Positions 31,316-35,349 of a stretch of DNA of 35,349 nt are shown in pieces. Origin of the DNA: an uncultured Gemmiger sp. (GTDB lineage: Bacteria; Bacillota; Clostridia; Oscillospirales; Ruminococcaceae); NCBI GenBank assembly GCA_944388125.1, contig CALXHO010000020.1, positions 1 through 35,349 on the forward strand, read 5' to 3'. A program made the translations under genes and the position numbers. Each line of letters starts with the position of its first letter. Within the stretch, counting starts at the first letter, position 1. The notes below the pieces were generated by a model. It saw only the letters and a list, made by a program, of their open reading frames with translations, was not told where the DNA came from and searched no databases.

Positions 31316-31786
31316 ATGAAGCTCCGCGTCAATACCCTGTGGCGTGTTCCGGTTTTTTCCCTGCTGGCCGGTATCGTCTGCTACTATCTCACAGTCTATC
31401 TCAGCATATTCTACGCGGTAAAAACGGTAGGCGAGGATGGCACGATCAACCTTTCGGTGGACCCTGTCCGCTCGGCCATTTTTCAGGGAGTGCTGTTTGC
31501 GGCGGGGCTTGTCGCGGGCGGCCTGTTCCTCTTCCGCTCCATGACCAAAACCGAAATCGCAGTGTCTGCGGCGATTGCGGTGGCCCTGGAAGCAGCCCTG
31601 AGCGGACTGCTGTATGCGGCCTCTCAATTTGCTCCCACGTTGGTGACCTGGCTGCTTCCTCTCACACAGTGGACGGGAGCTTTGGACTCTGTTTTGACCC
31701 GGATCACCCAGGTTCCGGCGGTATCTTGGATCGGCCTGCTGGCGCCCTTCCTGTTCGTGCCCTTTGGCAGGGGCAGCGCCAGATAA
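31316..31786 (+). CDS. Uncharacterised four-TM membrane protein
   Basis: A 156-residue protein I cannot place in a family. Four hydrophobic segments are visible at about residues 11-33, 54-74, 79-105 and 130-150, with a short polar loop, KTVGEDGTINLSVDP, after the first. There is no catalytic motif. A GGGAGG site supports ATG 31316; the frame is open to 31247, but that start lacks a site. It lies between two terminators and has its own promoter. Confidence 0.7.
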   Translation: MKLRVNTLWRVPVFSLLAGIVCYYLTVYLSIFYAVKTVGEDGTINLSVDPVRSAIFQGVLFAAGLVAGGLFLFRSMTKTEIAVSAAIAVALEAALSGLLYAASQFAPTLVTWLLPLTQWTGALDSVLTRITQVPAVSWIGLLAPFLFVPFGRGSAR

Positions 31787-31859
31787 CATAGAGAGGTTGC
31801 CGATGGGCATGGGAAGCCCGGGCCTTGCCGCGATCCTTTCTTTGCAAAAATCTATGCAA

Positions 31860-31898
31860 AAAATCCCCGAAAGGCTTGAAAAGCATCTCGGGGATTTT
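31860..31898. terminator. Bidirectional terminator
   Basis: AAAATCCCCGA (31860-31870) pairs with TCGGGGATTTT (31888-31898) across a 17-base loop. Flanking A and T tracts let it end both the plus-strand membrane-protein gene and the minus-strand polyamine operon. Confidence 0.8.
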
Positions 31899-31962
31899 CT
31901 CTTGTGGATACCATCCAATCTAAGTGAATATCAAACATCCAACGGCTTTATCGGCTGCCGAG

Positions 31963-32841
<879 letters not shown>

Positions 32842-32862
32842 CGGGTCAAGCCCCTTTCTTTG

Positions 32863-33972
32863 TTATACCAGAGGAATCTGCTGGGTGATGCAGTGGATGT
32901 TGCCGCCGCCCAGCAAGATGGCGCGGGCATCGATGCCCACGACTTTGCGGCCGGGGAATGCTTCCCGCAGGATTGCCAGAGCCCGGGCATCGCTCTCGGC
33001 ATTCTCACCGCCGAACTGGGGAACCAGCACTGCGCTGTTCGCTACGTAGAAGTTGGCGTAGCTGCCGGCCAGCCGGTCGCCGGGCTCCCGCATATCCTCG
33101 CCGGGGGCAAAATCGTAGGCGGCACAGTCGGCCTCGGTACAGAGGATGGGATGGTCGGGGATGGGCAGCAACCGAACCTTGAGTTTTCGGCCCGCCGCAT
33201 CGGTGACGGAATTCAGGTAGTCCAGTCCTGCTTTGGACAGGGGATACTGCGGGTCGTCCTGGTTGTCGGTCCAGGCAAGGACCACCTCGCCCGGCGCCGT
33301 AAAGGCGCAGACGTTGTCCACGTGCTCGTTGGTCTCGTCCTGATAAATGCCCCGGGGCAGCCACAGTACCTTGCGGATGCCGAGATACTGAGCCAGGGTG
33401 GCTTCGATCTCTTCCCGGCTCAGGGACGGATTGCGCCCCGCGCTGAGCAGGCAGGCTTCGGTGGTGAGGAGGGTGCCTTCGCCGTCCACATGGATGGACC
33501 CGCCCTCCAGCACAAAATCGCCCGCGTCGTAGCAGTCGACGCCCAGGTCCTGACACAGGGCGGCAGCCACTGCGTCATCCTTGTCCCACTGGGCATACAG
33601 ACCGTCCACCTCACCGCCCCAGGCATTGAACCGCCAGCTGATGCCGCGCAGGGTCTTGCCGTTGGTCACGAAGGTGGGGCCCACATCCCGGGCCCAGGCA
33701 TCGTCGCTCTCAATTTCAAGGACCGTTACCCGGGCTATGTCCGCCACGGCGGCTTTGGCCGCAGCAAAATCTGCAGCACCGGCCAGCAGATAGACCTCCT
33801 CGCCCTTGGCAATCTCGGCAATCACATCGAGAAAAGCCTTCTGCGCGGCGGAGGGGTCACGCCCCCAACTGCCGGGGCGCACCGGCCAGATCAGCACAGT
33901 AGCGCGGTGAGGGGCAAACTCGGCGGGCATGGCAAAGCCGTCGGCCACCGGTTTGGTATGCAGCATTGCCAT
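32863..33972 (-). CDS. aguA: Agmatine deiminase
   Basis: A 369-residue guanidino-group hydrolase that converts agmatine to N-carbamoylputrescine and ammonia. Family signs are PAEFAPHRATVLIWPVRPGSWG near the start, DDAWARDVGPTFV (active-site acidic residues), FVLEGGSIHVDGEGTLLTTEACLL, and LLGGGNIHCITQQIP near the end with the nucleophilic cysteine. ATG 33972 is preferred, with GGGGAGG about 10 bases upstream; ATG 33966 is possible. The open frame to 34119 lies inside nspC. It begins only 1 base past the nspC stop, so the two are coupled. Length is normal for the family. Confidence 0.96.
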   Translation of the reverse strand: MAMLHTKPVADGFAMPAEFAPHRATVLIWPVRPGSWGRDPSAAQKAFLDVIAEIAKGEEVYLLAGAADFAAAKAAVADIARVTVLEIESDDAWARDVGPTFVTNGKTLRGISWRFNAWGGEVDGLYAQWDKDDAVAAALCQDLGVDCYDAGDFVLEGGSIHVDGEGTLLTTEACLLSAGRNPSLSREEIEATLAQYLGIRKVLWLPRGIYQDETNEHVDNVCAFTAPGEVVLAWTDNQDDPQYPLSKAGLDYLNSVTDAAGRKLKVRLLPIPDHPILCTEADCAAYDFAPGEDMREPGDRLAGSYANFYVANSAVLVPQFGGENAESDARALAILREAFPGRKVVGIDARAILLGGGNIHCITQQIPLV

Positions 33973-33973
33973 A

Positions 33974-35122
33974 TCAGGAAAGCCTCCCCTTGAAATCCTG
34001 GTAGCCGAACTGCCGCACGATCTCGCAGCTGCCGTCGGGATGACGCAGGGCGATGTCGGGCAGGGGCATGCCGTTGAAGGTGTTGTTCTTGACCATGGAA
34101 TAGATGGCCATGTCGCCAAAAATCAGCCGGTCGCCGATCTCGGGCTGCCTGTCAAAGCTGTAATCTCCGATGACATCCCCGGCCAGACAGGTGCGGGCGC
34201 CCAGACGGCAGGTTACGGCCTTTTCACCAGGCATCCCGGCGCCGAACAGCGGGGGACGGTAGGGCATTTCCAGAACATCGGGCATGTGGCAGGCAGCCGA
34301 GGCGTCGAGGATCAGGATGGGCATGGTATTGTCCACCACGTCCATCACGGTGGTGATGAGGGTGCCGGCGTTGAGGGCAATGGCCTCGCCGGGCTCCAGA
34401 TACACCTCCACCTTGTATTTGTCGCGGATATAGAGGATCAGCTTCTCCAGGGCGGTCAGGTCGTAGCCTTCCCGGGTGATGTGATGCCCGCCGCCCAGGT
34501 TGAGCCATTTGAGCCCGGGCAAAAACTGTCCGAATTTTTCCTCAAAGGCCTGGAAGGTCTCCACCAGCGGAGCGGAGTCCTGCTCACACAGGGTGTGAAA
34601 GTGCAGGCCCTCCACACCCTCGGGCAGGGTATCGCCCAGGGCCGAGCGCAGAATGCCCAGCCGGGAACCCGGCGCGCAGGGGTCATAGATGGCATGGCCT
34701 TCCTGGGTAGAGTGCTCGGGATTGACCCGCAGCCCCACACTCACGCCGGCAGTCTCCCAGACGGGACGGTGGTGCTCCAGCTGGCGCAGGGAGTTGAAGC
34801 TGATGTGGTCGCAGATCTTGCAGACCTCCGCCATCTCCTCGTCGGTGTAGGCGGGGCAGAAGACGTGGTTCTCCTTGCCGAACTCCTCGTGGGCGAGGCG
34901 GGCCTCATACAGGCCGCTGGCCGTGGCACCGGAGAGATACTGGGCAATGAGAGGATAGACCCGGAACATGGAGAAAGCCTTCTGTGCCAGCAGAATGTGG
35001 CAGCCGGTGCGTTCCTCCACGCCGTGCAGGATCTCAAGATTGTGGATGAGGGCGGCCTCGTCCACCAGATAGACCGGGGTGCGCAGAGTTTCTGCGCGCA
35101 GACTTTCGGCCATGGGGCTCAC
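33974..35122 (-). CDS. nspC: Carboxynorspermidine/carboxyspermidine decarboxylase
   Basis: A 382-residue PLP enzyme of the alanine-racemase fold (type III). K48 in LLAQKAFSMF is the Schiff-base lysine. Later marks are ASGLYEARLAHEEF, HFHTLCEQDS, WLNLGGGHHIT and YLEPGEAIALNAGTL. It removes CO2 from carboxyspermidine or carboxynorspermidine to give spermidine or norspermidine. The GTG at 35122 overlaps the stop of the upstream dehydrogenase gene as GTGA; an ATG at 35113 is the alternative and neither has a strong ribosome site. It sits between the carboxyspermidine dehydrogenase gene and aguA, completing a route from agmatine to spermidine. Confidence 0.95.
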   Translation of the reverse strand: MSPMAESLRAETLRTPVYLVDEAALIHNLEILHGVEERTGCHILLAQKAFSMFRVYPLIAQYLSGATASGLYEARLAHEEFGKENHVFCPAYTDEEMAEVCKICDHISFNSLRQLEHHRPVWETAGVSVGLRVNPEHSTQEGHAIYDPCAPGSRLGILRSALGDTLPEGVEGLHFHTLCEQDSAPLVETFQAFEEKFGQFLPGLKWLNLGGGHHITREGYDLTALEKLILYIRDKYKVEVYLEPGEAIALNAGTLITTVMDVVDNTMPILILDASAACHMPDVLEMPYRPPLFGAGMPGEKAVTCRLGARTCLAGDVIGDYSFDRQPEIGDRLIFGDMAIYSMVKNNTFNGMPLPDIALRHPDGSCEIVRQFGYQDFKGRLS

Positions 35123-35349
35123 TCGACAGTTGCGGGGGCCTCATCGACCACCCAGGGCAGACCGTACTGATTGAGCATTTCCATGAACGGATCGGGATCC
35201 ATCTCCTCCAGGTTGAAGACACCGGGCTTCTTCCAGGTGCCGTTGACCACCAGAGCGGCGCCGATCATGGCGGGCACGCCGGTGGTGTAGCTGATGGCCT
35301 GGCTGCCCAGCTCCTTGTAGCACTCCTGATGGTCGCAGACGTTGTAGAT
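35119..35349 (-). CDS. Carboxynorspermidine/carboxyspermidine dehydrogenase, C-terminal part
   Basis: The last 76 codons of a gene that enters from the right edge. The translation reads CYKELGSQAISYTTGVPAMIGAALVVNGTWKKPGVFNLEEMDPDPFMEMLNQYGLPWVV, a good match to the C-terminal end of saccharopine-dehydrogenase-like enzymes of the CASDH/Lys1 type. These couple putrescine (or diaminopropane) with aspartate semialdehyde. Its stop at 35121-35119 overlaps the nspC start. Its N-terminus and the operon promoter lie beyond the window. Confidence 0.88.
   Translation of the reverse strand: MYNVCDHQECYKELGSQAISYTTGVPAMIGAALVVNGTWKKPGVFNLEEMDPDPFMEMLNQYGLPWVVDEAPATVE

Overview
The window reads as chromosomal DNA from a strictly anaerobic, moderately GC-rich Gram-positive of class Clostridia. 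The best guess is a gut Oscillospiraceae/Ruminococcaceae of the Faecalibacterium-Gemmiger-Subdoligranulum type. Grounds are a class I hybrid cluster protein, reverse rubrerythrin, single-cluster ferredoxins, a GerA-type operon, a fused SecDF, lipoprotein signals, strong purine-rich Shine-Dalgarno sites and frequent TTG/GTG starts. The taxonomic call is inference from gene content only. No rRNA, tRNA, CRISPR array, phage or transposase gene was found.

Layout. (1) 1-3447: a Crp/Fnr-family regulator (cut by the window edge) diverges from a 4Fe-4S protein, a cupin, a small ferredoxin and Hcp, a nitrosative/redox-stress module. The divergent region holds a perfect 16-bp CRP-type palindrome centred at -41.5 of the predicted rightward start. 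(2) 3448-6911: a gene-free stretch with a dispersed inverted-repeat element, then an FMN-dependent 2-hydroxy-acid oxidase/dehydrogenase with an unusual N-terminal four-cysteine motif, diverging from a CstA transporter. (3) 6968-10093: an orphan two-TM protein and RecQ. (4) 10325-11988: a small secreted Cys-rich protein, a sigma-70-family (ECF-like) factor and an RsgI-like membrane anti-sigma factor. (5) 12052-17180: a second copy of the dispersed repeat, then a five-gene operon for sirohydrochlorin/siroheme synthesis and a FecCD-type ABC importer. (6) 17354-21636: an aminotransferase, SecDF and NrdR. (7) 21616-26224: DUF4363 and DUF421 genes (minus) diverge from a reduced gerA-type operon (plus). 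(8) 26243-29760: a DHHW protein, an MBOAT acyltransferase and a DUF4358 lipoprotein (all minus), a likely cell-surface O-acylation set. (9) 29821-31786: a Gx-transporter-family protein, reverse rubrerythrin and an orphan membrane protein. (10) 31860-35349: a minus-strand polyamine operon that converts agmatine to putrescine and then to spermidine by the carboxyspermidine route.

The strongest candidates for something little described are the small Cys-rich protein/sigma/anti-sigma locus, the two copies of a ~180-bp inverted-repeat element, the four-cysteine hydroxy-acid oxidase, and the position-perfect divergent operator of the Hcp module. Promoter, operator and terminator calls were made by eye and are predictions.
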